Shown: one piece after another, positions 51,047-58,624 of the stretch
How positions within the stretch are numbered: position 1 is the stretch's first letter
Layout: every line of letters starts with the position of its first letter
Origin: Gemmatimonadota bacterium
GTDB lineage: Bacteria > ARS69
Direction of reading: 5' to 3'
NCBI GenBank assembly: GCA_030747075.1
Contig: JASLLL010000006.1
Location: 47,774 to 111,773, forward strand
DNA length: 64,000 bases
Notes under the pieces: model-generated
Databases searched by the model: none
The model's input: only the letters and a program-made list of their open reading frames with translations
Told to the model about the DNA's origin: nothing
Program-made: the position numbers and the translations under genes

Positions 51047-51900
51047 CCCGCCCCGACCTGTCCTTCGGGCCGTTTCGGATTCTCGAACGGCACGATCTCC
51101 CCGGGGACGCCTTCGACGCCGCGGCAAAGGAGCGGGAATCAGGCCGCGAAGTGCGCCTCTGGGCCGGAATCCCCGGGAGCGCCGAACCGCGCCAGGGGCG
51201 GCCGCACCCGGATGAGGTTCGCGCGGGGTTGTCGCGCGTGTATCACTCGTCCCTGCCGAAGGTCCTGCGAACGGAGACCATCGAAGAGCGGGCGGTACTC
51301 GTTCTGCAGCCCTGTCGTGGGCGCACGCTGTCGGAGGTGCTGGCCGAAGCCCCCCCGGTGGACCCTCTGCGCGCCCTGTCGATCGTGGAGTCGCTCGGGG
51401 CTGCTCTGGCGAAGGCCCATCGGGCGGGGTTCTGCCACGGGCATCTGGACGAAGACGCGGTGCTTCTTGACGAGGGCGGGAAGACGATGCTCCTTCGTGT
51501 CGGATGGTGGCCGTTTCTCGGGAGCCGCCCGCCTCTCGCGCCCGAGGACCTCGGCGGAGGAGAGCCGAGGCCTTCCGCGGATGTCTTTGCGCTGGCCAGA
51601 CTGCTCGCCCGGCTCCTTCTTCCCGAAGATCCCTGCGGCACCGGAGAGGCGGCTCTCCGCGCCTGTTCAGAGGGCCCGGACCCGGCCGTGATGCCGACTC
51701 ACCTCCCTGAGGGGCTCCGCCGTTTCCTCGCTCGGGCGCTCCTGCCCGTCCCGAACCAGCGCATCGCAAGGGCGGACGAACTCACCGGCGACCTGCGCGT
51801 GATTCGGGCCTCCTGGGCGTCTCTGGCCACGGATTCGGCCTCCCGCGGCGGTTGGAAGGCCTCTCTGCCGCGCTGGCTGTCGCCCGGAAAAGGCCGTTGA
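51043..51900 (+). CDS. Degenerate Ser/Thr protein kinase-like protein (pseudokinase)
   Basis: A soluble 285-residue protein whose order of elements follows a bacterial Ser/Thr kinase but whose catalytic residues are lost. The opening FGPFRILERHDLPGDAFDAA lacks the Gly-rich loop, and REVRLWAGIPG replaces the VAIK lysine. The HRD-type loop reads CHGHLDEDAVLL with no catalytic Asp or Asn, and the DFG position reads RVGWWPF. C-lobe features survive (APEDLGGGE ... PSADVFALARLLARLL, and a late PNQRIARADEL). It probably binds rather than phosphorylates. It is translationally coupled (ATGA) to the VCBS-repeat secreted protein. Confidence 0.7.
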   Translation: MTRPDLSFGPFRILERHDLPGDAFDAAAKERESGREVRLWAGIPGSAEPRQGRPHPDEVRAGLSRVYHSSLPKVLRTETIEERAVLVLQPCRGRTLSEVLAEAPPVDPLRALSIVESLGAALAKAHRAGFCHGHLDEDAVLLDEGGKTMLLRVGWWPFLGSRPPLAPEDLGGGEPRPSADVFALARLLARLLLPEDPCGTGEAALRACSEGPDPAVMPTHLPEGLRRFLARALLPVPNQRIARADELTGDLRVIRASWASLATDSASRGGWKASLPRWLSPGKGR

Positions 51901-51915
51901 AGGCGGATTTCCGTG

Positions 51916-51945
51916 TTGACTCCCCTCGCCTCCTGTCCCCATGAT
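51916..51945 (+). promoter_or_regulatory. Promoter of the histone-fold gene
   Basis: TTGACT (51916-51921, five of six), an 18-base spacer and CATGAT (51940-51945, four of six). Transcription would begin near 51952, giving a leader of about 70 bases. A small hairpin GGCCC-CGAAA-GGGCC (51947-51961) spans the start. Confidence 0.6.
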
Positions 51946-52023
51946 CGGCCCCGAAAGGGCCATTCAGGCCATCTTTGATCCCGGAAGAGCCCCGAATCAC
52001 AGGGGCAATCAGGAGAAATCCAC

Positions 52024-52200
52024 ATGGCAGACACTCTTGTTGTCCAGTCGAAGATTCGTGAGCTCATCAAGGAGCAGGGCTGTTCCACGAGCCAGGACGC
52101 CGTCGACAAGCTCTCCTCGGAAGTGACCCGAGTCGTCATGAAGGCCGTGGAGCGGACGAAGGCGAACGGTCGGAAGACCGTCAAGGGGTCCGATATCTAG
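52024..52200 (+). CDS. Bacterial histone-fold protein (DUF1931-type)
   Basis: A 58-residue single-domain histone-fold protein. It reads as a short helix 1 (TLVVQSKIRELIKEQG), loop CSTS, a long helix 2 (QDAVDKLSSEVTRVVMKAV ... RTKANG), then the hallmark second loop GRKTVK and a very short helix 3 (GSDI). The N-terminal ADTLVVQSK and the AKANGRKTV region closely resemble DUF1931 proteins and the Bdellovibrio histone Bd0055, which dimerise and bind DNA. The ATG follows AGGAG at eight bases. It has its own promoter and an intrinsic terminator, fitting an abundant nucleoid protein. The stop is shared palindromically with rlmN. Confidence 0.85.
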   Translation: MADTLVVQSKIRELIKEQGCSTSQDAVDKLSSEVTRVVMKAVERTKANGRKTVKGSDI

Positions 52201-53351
52201 TCTGACCGAGGCCTGGGAGTGTCTTTCGGGGGGTGTGGCAAGTCCGCGCCCCCCGTCTTTTGTGCATTCTCCCCGCACAGCTGTCCACAGGCGGCCGAGA
52301 TATCCGGCCCCATGCTCCAGCGAACCGTGACTGCCGGGGATCCCGGAAGAAGGATGGTTGCGAACTCATCCACCCGAGCCCGATCCGGACGCTTCAGTTC
52401 CGGAGAGGCTCCCGGATTGTAGGGGATGAGGTTCACCTTGAAGGGGCCGTTCCGGACCAGCGCCATGAGCCGCTTCGCATCCGCATCCGAGTCGTTGATG
52501 CCGCGAATGAGAACATACTCCACCGTCACCCGGCGTTTCGTGTCCCGGGCGTAGGCGGCTGCCGCTTTCATGAGATCCGGAATGGGTGTCCGCGCCGCAC
52601 GGGGCATGATCCGGGCGCGGACCTCCTCGGTGGTCGCGTTCAGCGAGATGGCCAGCCCGACCCCGACCCCGGACGCAGCCAGTTTCCTGATCCCGGGCAG
52701 AACCCCCGCGGTGGAGATCGTCAGCCGCCTCGGGCCGAAGTTGAGCCCGAGCGGTGACTGAAGAATGCGCAGTGCCCGCAGCAGCGCGTCGACATTGTGG
52801 AGCGGCTCTCCCATGCCCATGAAGACAATGTTCGTCCGGATCTTCCGGTCCCGGACTCTTCGCCACAGCGGCAGTATCTGACCCAGGATCTCGTGCTGAT
52901 TCAGGTTCCGCTCAAAACCCATCCCCGCCGTCTGGCAGAACACGCAGTCGAGTGTGCAGCCGACCTGCGTGGACACGCAGAGCGTGATTCGGCGCGCTGC
53001 CGTCATGAGCACGGATTCCACCGAAGCACCGTCCTCCAGCCGGAAGAGGAACTTCTCGGAGCCATCGACCTTCGACACCCGGTGGGCGGCCGTCGTCAGC
53101 TCATCCAGACGAAACCGGCGGTCGAGTTTCGCTCTCAGGTCCAGCGAAAGATCGGTCATCTCGTCGAAGGAGGTGGCGGTCCGGTCGAAGAGCCACCGGG
53201 CGATCTGGCGAAATCGGTACTCCGGGAGTCCGAGACCGGAGACGGCCGCCTGCAACTCCGCCAGGGACAGCGAACGGAGGTCGGGTCGGGGGCTGAGAGC
53301 GGGCTCGGAAATCACAGGATTGAATCCGTTGCGCAAGAGGTGCGGAGACAC
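52197..53351 (-). CDS. rlmN: Dual-specificity 23S rRNA / tRNA adenine-C2 methyltransferase RlmN
   Basis: A radical-SAM enzyme that methylates A2503 of 23S rRNA and A37 of some tRNAs (EC 2.1.1.192). About 384 residues. The 4Fe-4S cluster motif is CTLDCVFC. The methyl-carrying cysteines are in the C-terminal AACGQLCGEN and in the region after FMGMGEPLHNVD. RRLTISTAGVLP and GLAISLNAT are family motifs. The start is uncertain: GTG at 53351 or GTG at 53315, neither with a good ribosome-binding site. The last 65 codons include a Pro/Arg-rich tail antisense to the histone terminator. Confidence 0.95.
   Translation of the reverse strand: MSPHLLRNGFNPVISEPALSPRPDLRSLSLAELQAAVSGLGLPEYRFRQIARWLFDRTATSFDEMTDLSLDLRAKLDRRFRLDELTTAAHRVSKVDGSEKFLFRLEDGASVESVLMTAARRITLCVSTQVGCTLDCVFCQTAGMGFERNLNQHEILGQILPLWRRVRDRKIRTNIVFMGMGEPLHNVDALLRALRILQSPLGLNFGPRRLTISTAGVLPGIRKLAASGVGVGLAISLNATTEEVRARIMPRAARTPIPDLMKAAAAYARDTKRRVTVEYVLIRGINDSDADAKRLMALVRNGPFKVNLIPYNPGASPELKRPDRARVDEFATILLPGSPAVTVRWSMGPDISAACGQLCGENAQKTGGADLPHPPKDTPRPRSD
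52227..52261 (+). terminator. Intrinsic terminator of the histone-fold gene
   Basis: CGGGGGG (52227-52233) pairs with CCCCCCG (52249-52255), followed by TCTTTT. It lies 26 bases after the histone stop, inside the antisense 3' end of rlmN. Confidence 0.6.
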
Positions 53352-53358
53352 TTATTCT
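53329..53358 (+). promoter_or_regulatory. Candidate promoter of the SH3 lipoprotein gene
   Basis: TTGCGC (53329-53334), 18-base spacer, TATTCT (53353-53358). It overlaps the start region of divergent rlmN. Confidence 0.4.
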
Positions 53359-53449
53359 GGAACCGGGAACGGGCGCGGAGCGTATCGGATCCCGGGGGGG
53401 GGCTCAAGCCGATTCCCCGGGTGGGCGGATGCTTCCCGGAGGTGGAACC

Positions 53450-54238
53450 ATGGGGCGCTGGAAGACGGGTACTTGGGTGGCGTCCGGGGTGATTTCGGCG
53501 TGCCTGGCCCTCCTGCAGGGGGCTTGCGGCCCCTCGTCCGCGCCGCCGTCCACCGGGGCCACCCTTCGCCCGGCCCCGGTGGACTCTTCGGACCCCTACG
53601 CTCGCCTTCAGGCCCAGCTGGCCTCCCTGCGGGTCTCCGGCAAGGTGGCGACCAGCACCGGTCTCCTCCTCCCCGAGAGAATCCGGATCGAGGTCCGCAG
53701 CGAGATCTGCGTGGAGACGCGCCGTCCCGGGGCCCGGTTCTGGGCGATGGACTTCGACACCTGCTTCGTCTACTCCGCGATCGATACGGTGGATTCCACC
53801 GGGATGTACCAGGTCAGCGTCCCCTGCATCGATGCCGACAGGGACTACGAGGCTTCCACGCCCCGGATGGACTATCGCCTCGTTCCGCGGGGGCCGGTCA
53901 CTTTTCTCGCGGAGTCCGACGCGGGGTGGCGCCATCAGGAGACCTTCACCTCCTCACGGAACCAGCGGCGGGATCTCAAGCTGACGCTGCATACCGAGAC
54001 CTTCTTCGTGGTTCATGACCAGGCGGCCATCGTGGCCAGCCCGGAGCCGGGGGCCGCGGTCCTCCAGGTGCTTCGCTTCGGCGGGGCGGTGGAGGTGATC
54101 CGGTTTCACCAGGGTTGGGCTGAGTGCCTCCTGCCGGACCGGATCGGATGGATCGCCATGCGTGGCCTCGGGACGGAACGGGAGGTGCGCGACCTGGCGC
54201 CCTTCCGGGGAAAGCCGAGGATTGAGAAGGCGGAGTAA
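53450..54238 (+). CDS. Putative lipoprotein with C-terminal SH3-like domain
   Basis: A 262-residue exported protein. The ATG at 53450 follows GGAGGTGGAACC. The hydrophobic start offers two possible lipobox cysteines, ISAC (Cys18) and QGAC (Cys26). The middle (residues about 50-185) is beta-rich with SEICVETRRPGARFW and DTCFVYSAIDTV; two Cys pairs may form disulphides. The end (about 190-245) resembles a bacterial SH3 fold (VHDQAAIVASPEPGAAVL, GWAECLLPDRIGWIA), often a cell-wall-binding module. Function unknown. It runs toward the histidine kinase gene, 8 bp apart. Confidence 0.65.
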   Translation: MGRWKTGTWVASGVISACLALLQGACGPSSAPPSTGATLRPAPVDSSDPYARLQAQLASLRVSGKVATSTGLLLPERIRIEVRSEICVETRRPGARFWAMDFDTCFVYSAIDTVDSTGMYQVSVPCIDADRDYEASTPRMDYRLVPRGPVTFLAESDAGWRHQETFTSSRNQRRDLKLTLHTETFFVVHDQAAIVASPEPGAAVLQVLRFGGAVEVIRFHQGWAECLLPDRIGWIAMRGLGTEREVRDLAPFRGKPRIEKAE

Positions 54239-54246
54239 CCCCACGC

Positions 54247-56193
54247 TCAACCGGGATGCGTCGCCCGGCGGGGGGTGCCTTCCACGAGGTCGGGGTTCTC
54301 CCGCACGGGCGTCGCCTCACACCCGGCCAGCGGCAAACGCACGGTGAAGCGCGCGCCGTTTCCCGGTTCGCTCTCCACATCGATCTGACCGCCGTGCCCT
54401 TCCACCACCCGATGGCAGACCGCGAGGCCGAACCCGTGCCCGTCGGCCTTCGTCGTAAAGTGCGGATCGAAGATCCTCTCGCGCACCGAGTCCGTCATCC
54501 CGATGCCGCGGTCGATCACCGTCGCCCAGGCGAAGCCGTCGCGCTCGAAAGTCTCCACGACGACCGCTTCGTCGGTCCGGCCCGCCGCTCTTGTGGCGTC
54601 CGCGCCGTTGCCCAGGAGATTGAGGAACACCTGCTGGATCTGCTGGTCGTCGGCGTGAATCGTGAGGGGGGACGGGTGGAGCGCTGGTTCGAATCGGATT
54701 CCGTCCTGGCGGCCGCACGGACCGAGGAACGAGATGGTCCGTTCCACGATTCCGTTCAGATCGGTATTGACCGGATGGCTTCCCCGCCGCGCGGAGTCGA
54801 GCAGCCCGTCGGTCAGGACCCGCATCCTGGAAATCTGCCGGGCAATGGTGCGTGCGTTCTCGACGACGGCTTCCTGTCGGCCGCGGGAAAGCGCCATCGG
54901 GATCAGCTCCGCCCGCCCCCCGATGGCGGAAAGGTAGTTGTTCAGTTCGTGCCCGATCTCACCCGCCATTTCCCCCATGGCGGACAAGCGCTGGGACCGC
55001 ACCAACCGTTGCTCCATGGCCTTGAGCTTCGTGATATCCCGCGTCACCTGGATGAGTCCTGCCGCCTCTCCCCCCGCGTCGTGCAGGAACGCGTGAGTCA
55101 CGAGGAGGTCCCGCCGTTCGCCCGCCGGAGTTCGCTCCTCCGTCTCGTACGATTCCGGCCCGTCGCGGAGCATCCGTGCGATCGACGCCGCGTTGCGGTC
55201 CGGGTCCCGGGTGAAGTCCCCGATGTCCCGCCCGGAGATCAAGTCCGGATTCTCGCCGAAGATCTCCCGCGTGTGTGTGTTCGCCGAGATGATCGTCCCA
55301 TCCAGATCCGCCACGAGGATGCTCTCGTCGACGCTCTCCAGGATGGTGGACAGGTGGTTCTTCGTCTCCACGATCTCCCGCGTCTTCTCGGCGACGCGCT
55401 GCTCCAGGTCACGATTCCAGCGCGCCTGATTCTCGCGGGCCTGACGCAACCCCGCGGCCATTCTCGAGAAGGAAGCGGTGAGCGTGCCGATCTCGTCGCG
55501 GGATGCGGAGACGGGAGTTGCGGAGTAGTCGCCGTGCGCGATTCTCTCGGCAGCGCGCGCAAGGCCGCGAATCGGCGCGACGATTCTCCCCACGAGCAGG
55601 GCCGTGGCCGCGGCTGCCGCCAGCGCCAGTCCCAGCGCGACGGGGATGACGCGCCTTCGGAGTTCGTCCCGTCGGGCGTCGAAGCGCGCCAGCGAAGTGA
55701 TGATCCGCACGGCGCCGATCGTCTCCGGGTTTCCCGGAGATGAAACGACCGGCGTCACCGCGTCCAGCACCCGGATCCTCCCGATCGAACGGAGTGTTCG
55801 GGACGCGGGCGAGCGAACCACCTCCGCACCGGCCGGGTGAGTGGCGAGAAGCGCTTCCATGCCGTCCGTGAGCGGAGCTGTCCGCCGGGCGATCTCCCCC
55901 TCCACGCCGACCACGGATGCGTGAAGTACAGTCGGTTCGCGGAAGATGGCCGAGAACGGCCCGGAGAGCGAAGAGGGGTCGCCCTCCTGTACGCCGCGCA
56001 CGGAAAGCCGCGCCAGGAGGTCGCTCGACGAGTCGGTTCGCCGCATCAGGTCGTCGAGGTTGATGCCTTCGAGATGGTGGAAGAACGCTCCGGAAAGCAG
56101 GAACGCCGCGATCAGCACCCCGGCGGCCGCCGTGAGCGCGGCCTTGGAGCTGAGTCGCGGGAAGTCCGTTGCGGTGAACTTCTGTGAACTCAA
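54247..56193 (-). CDS. Membrane sensor histidine kinase (HAMP-PAS-HisKA-HATPase)
   Basis: A 648-residue two-component sensor. Membrane helices lie at about 17-37 and 185-207 and flank a periplasmic sensor domain. A HAMP linker follows (about 207-258), then a coiled coil, a PAS domain (about 285-395, ESILVADLDGTIISAN), and the HisKA box AMGEMAGEIGHELNNYL with the phospho-acceptor His. The HATPase part has VFLNLLGNGADA (N box), VIDRGIGM (G1) and FGLAVCHRVVEGHGG (G2). The start is a TTG at 56193 with AAGGGGG upstream. No response regulator gene is adjacent, so it is an orphan kinase; the signal is unknown. Confidence 0.9.
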   Translation of the reverse strand: MSSQKFTATDFPRLSSKAALTAAAGVLIAAFLLSGAFFHHLEGINLDDLMRRTDSSSDLLARLSVRGVQEGDPSSLSGPFSAIFREPTVLHASVVGVEGEIARRTAPLTDGMEALLATHPAGAEVVRSPASRTLRSIGRIRVLDAVTPVVSSPGNPETIGAVRIITSLARFDARRDELRRRVIPVALGLALAAAAATALLVGRIVAPIRGLARAAERIAHGDYSATPVSASRDEIGTLTASFSRMAAGLRQARENQARWNRDLEQRVAEKTREIVETKNHLSTILESVDESILVADLDGTIISANTHTREIFGENPDLISGRDIGDFTRDPDRNAASIARMLRDGPESYETEERTPAGERRDLLVTHAFLHDAGGEAAGLIQVTRDITKLKAMEQRLVRSQRLSAMGEMAGEIGHELNNYLSAIGGRAELIPMALSRGRQEAVVENARTIARQISRMRVLTDGLLDSARRGSHPVNTDLNGIVERTISFLGPCGRQDGIRFEPALHPSPLTIHADDQQIQQVFLNLLGNGADATRAAGRTDEAVVVETFERDGFAWATVIDRGIGMTDSVRERIFDPHFTTKADGHGFGLAVCHRVVEGHGGQIDVESEPGNGARFTVRLPLAGCEATPVRENPDLVEGTPRRATHPG

Positions 56194-56270
56194 GAGCGAA
56201 CCCCCTTGGGGACTGTGAACGGCCAGACCCGGACGAAGGGCACACGCGCCCGGCGCCGGTCGGGAATCCC

Positions 56271-56300
56271 TTGGAGGGGAAGACAGGAGACCCCTATAGT
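56271..56300 (+). promoter_or_regulatory. Promoter of the TusA-like / DUF362 / thiD unit
   Basis: TTGGAG (56271-56276), 18-base spacer, TATAGT (56295-56300, five of six). Transcription would begin near 56307, about 70 bases ahead of the GTG start. Confidence 0.6.
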
Positions 56301-56375
56301 TCCGTCCTTACCGTTGGGTTTCGGCGAAATCCGGGTCGCTCTTGATCGGGATCTCTTTCGCGTGCTGGAGGGGCT

Positions 56376-56621
56376 GTGAGCGGGGATTCGGCGTCGTCCG
56401 GGGAGGTGGTCGATGCTCGGGGGCTTCTGTGCCCGCTTCCCGTGATTCGGCTGGCGGAACGGTTCGACGATCTGCCCGCGGGGGAGGGGATGGACCTGCT
56501 CGCCGACGACCCGGCCGCGGAGGACGATGTCCGGCTCTGGTGCCGGGGGCGCGGGTACACCGTGGAGAGCGTGAGTCGCGAAGGGCGAACCGTTCGGATC
56601 CGGGTGCGAAAGTCCGGGTGA
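56376..56621 (+). CDS. TusA/SirA-like sulfur-carrier protein
   Basis: An 81-residue two-layer alpha/beta protein. DARGLLCPLPVIRLA contains the CPxP motif with the active Cys19, which in TusA carries persulfide sulfur. The rest (LLADDPAAEDDVRLWC ... GYTVESVSREG) fits the family. It starts with GTG after GGAGGGG. It may pass sulfur to tRNA thiolation (the PP-loop enzyme at 42.3 kb is a possible client) or to cofactor synthesis; members also act in redox control. It is first in a unit with DUF362 and thiD. Confidence 0.88.
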   Translation: MSGDSASSGEVVDARGLLCPLPVIRLAERFDDLPAGEGMDLLADDPAAEDDVRLWCRGRGYTVESVSREGRTVRIRVRKSG

Positions 56622-56702
56622 GGTGGTAGTCTCCTCCGCCGGGCGCCCAGTCGATCGGACAGCAGGCGCGGCCAACGACGCACCCTTCTTGCGGAGAACC
56701 CC

Positions 56703-57797
56703 ATGACGAGCCATTCCTTCCCCGGGCGGGGGAAAGTCGCGGTCCTGAAGACGCATCCGGACACCGTTCTCGAGGACTATGCGCGCCTCATGGAGATGGC
56801 CGGGTTCCGCGATGCCCTGGTGCCGAGCGTGGAGACGCTGCTCAAGATCAACATCTCCTGGGCCACCTGGTTCCCCGCCTGCTCGACGGCGCCCTGGCAG
56901 CTGGAGGGCGCCATTCTCGCGCTGCGAGAGGCCGGATACGACCAACTCACCGCCGCCCACAACAAGACCGTGGTGGTGGACGCATATGTCGGAGAACGCA
57001 ACAACGGGCACAAGGCGGTCGTGGACCGGCACGGCGTGAAGAATGTCCACCTCTACGAGCCGTACTGCGAATGGGAAGTGTACGAACCGCGCGCGGAGAT
57101 GCTCGTCTTGAACGACATCTTCCCGGAAGGGATTCGTATTCCGAAGCTGTTCCACGGCAAGAACATCGTGCATTTCCCCACGGTGAAGACGCATGTGTTC
57201 ACCACCATTACCGGCGCGATGAAAAACGCGTTCGGCGGGCTGCTCAGTGAGAAGCGGCATTGGACGCACTCGGTGATTCACGAGACGGTCGTGGATCTGC
57301 TGGCCATCCAGCAGGAAATCCACGCGGGCATCTTCGCGGTGATGGACGGGACCTTCGCGGGCAATGGCGCCGGTCCGCGCGCGATGGTGCCGGTCGAGAA
57401 GGATGTGATTCTGGCATCGGCCGATCAGGTGGCGATCGATGCGGTATCCGCACGCATGCAGGGCTTCGACCCCATGTCCCTCCGGTTCATTCGTCTGGCG
57501 CACGAGCGTGGTCTCGGGGTGGGAGACCCGAAGGACATTGAGATCGTCGGCCACGACATTTCGCTGGAAGACTGGGGATTCGTTCAGGAAGAGACTTTCG
57601 CGTCGAAGGGGCAGAAGCTGATCTACCACGGACCGCTGAAGCCGCTGGAGAATGTCCTGCTTCGTTCGCCCATTGTCCCATGGTCCTATGCGGCGTCCCG
57701 CATCTACCACGATCTGTACTGGTACCCCTTCGTCGGAAAGAAACGCGTGGAGTGGGGACTCGGGACGAAGTGGGGCAAGCTCTTCCGGACCTACTGA
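56703..57797 (+). CDS. DUF362 domain protein
   Basis: A soluble 364-residue DUF362-type protein. Recognisable parts are LLKINISWATWFPACSTAP, AHNKTVVVDAYVGERNNG, NIVHFPTVKTHVFTTITGAMKN and a DQVAIDAVSARMQGFDP region. The family often carries an iron-sulfur ferredoxin module, but none is visible here (few cysteines). The biochemical role is unknown. The ATG follows GGAGAA. It lies 81 bp after the TusA-like gene and 15 bp before thiD, so the three are likely one operon. The basic, Trp/Tyr-rich tail (YWYPFVGKKRVEWGLG) is notable. Confidence 0.8.
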   Translation: MTSHSFPGRGKVAVLKTHPDTVLEDYARLMEMAGFRDALVPSVETLLKINISWATWFPACSTAPWQLEGAILALREAGYDQLTAAHNKTVVVDAYVGERNNGHKAVVDRHGVKNVHLYEPYCEWEVYEPRAEMLVLNDIFPEGIRIPKLFHGKNIVHFPTVKTHVFTTITGAMKNAFGGLLSEKRHWTHSVIHETVVDLLAIQQEIHAGIFAVMDGTFAGNGAGPRAMVPVEKDVILASADQVAIDAVSARMQGFDPMSLRFIRLAHERGLGVGDPKDIEIVGHDISLEDWGFVQEETFASKGQKLIYHGPLKPLENVLLRSPIVPWSYAASRIYHDLYWYPFVGKKRVEWGLGTKWGKLFRTY

Positions 57798-57812
57798 CCG
57801 GGGGGTTCCGCC

Positions 57813-58586
57813 ATGGCAGATCTTTGTGCGCTGGCTATCGGGGGTTCCGACTCCAGCGGCGCGGCGGGTCTCGTGGAGGATCTTCATGCGTTCCGGTGCG
57901 GGCGCGTCCGGGGAGCCATCGCTGTCACCGCCGTCACCGCCCAGGGAGCCGAAGGCGTGGTTGCCGTGCATCCGGTTCCGCCCGAAGTGGTGCGTGCGCA
58001 GATCGACGCGTGCCTGAAGTCGCTTCCCGTTCGTGCCGCCAAGACCGGAATGCTTCTGGATCGCGGGATTGTGGCCGAAGTGGCGGACGCCTTCGTGAGG
58101 GGGGAGTCTGTGCCCCTGGTGGTGGACCCCGTGCTGGAATCGACATCCGGGCACGCGCTCCTGGACACCGGGGGGCTGGCTGAGTTGCGAACGCGGCTCC
58201 TTCCCGTCGCGACGATCGTGACCCCCAATGTGCCGGAGGCCACGGCGCTGACGGGGCTTCCCATCGGCGACGAGGCGGGGATGGAACGCGCCGGCCGGGC
58301 CATGCTCGATCTCGGCTGCCGGGCGGTTCTTGTCAAAGGAGGGCACCTTCCGTCCGGGCCGTGCGTCGATCTCCTGATCCGGCCCGAAGCGGAGACGGTG
58401 CGCTTCTCCTCCCCCCGGCGCCCGGGCCCGACCCGCCGGGGGTCCGGGTGCTTTCTTGCGTCCGGGATTGCGGCGGGGATCGCCCACGGGCTGGAGCTTC
58501 CGGCGGCGGTCGAGCGCGCCCGCCAGGCGTTGAAATCCTCCGGAAACCCTCACGAAGAGCCCCACAAGAGCCGATTCATCCACTGA
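57813..58586 (+). CDS. thiD: Hydroxymethylpyrimidine/phosphomethylpyrimidine kinase
   Basis: It phosphorylates HMP and HMP-phosphate for thiamine synthesis (EC 2.7.1.49, 2.7.4.7). The 257 residues are a ribokinase-like fold. The opening AIGGSDSSGAAGLVEDLHAF is a variant of the usual GSDSGGGAGIQADL. VDPVLESTSGHALL and VTPNVPEATALTG are ThiD signatures, and VLVKGGHL follows. The anion-hole end reads RRGSGCFLASGIAAGIAHG, keeping the Gly-Cys of ThiD. Divergence at the N-terminal glycines leaves room for a different small-molecule kinase activity. The ATG follows a GGGGGG tract. Confidence 0.85.
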   Translation: MADLCALAIGGSDSSGAAGLVEDLHAFRCGRVRGAIAVTAVTAQGAEGVVAVHPVPPEVVRAQIDACLKSLPVRAAKTGMLLDRGIVAEVADAFVRGESVPLVVDPVLESTSGHALLDTGGLAELRTRLLPVATIVTPNVPEATALTGLPIGDEAGMERAGRAMLDLGCRAVLVKGGHLPSGPCVDLLIRPEAETVRFSSPRRPGPTRRGSGCFLASGIAAGIAHGLELPAAVERARQALKSSGNPHEEPHKSRFIH

Positions 58587-58624
58587 GAGTCCGCGATTTC
58601 CCGCGCCTTCCAGGAGGATGAAGC

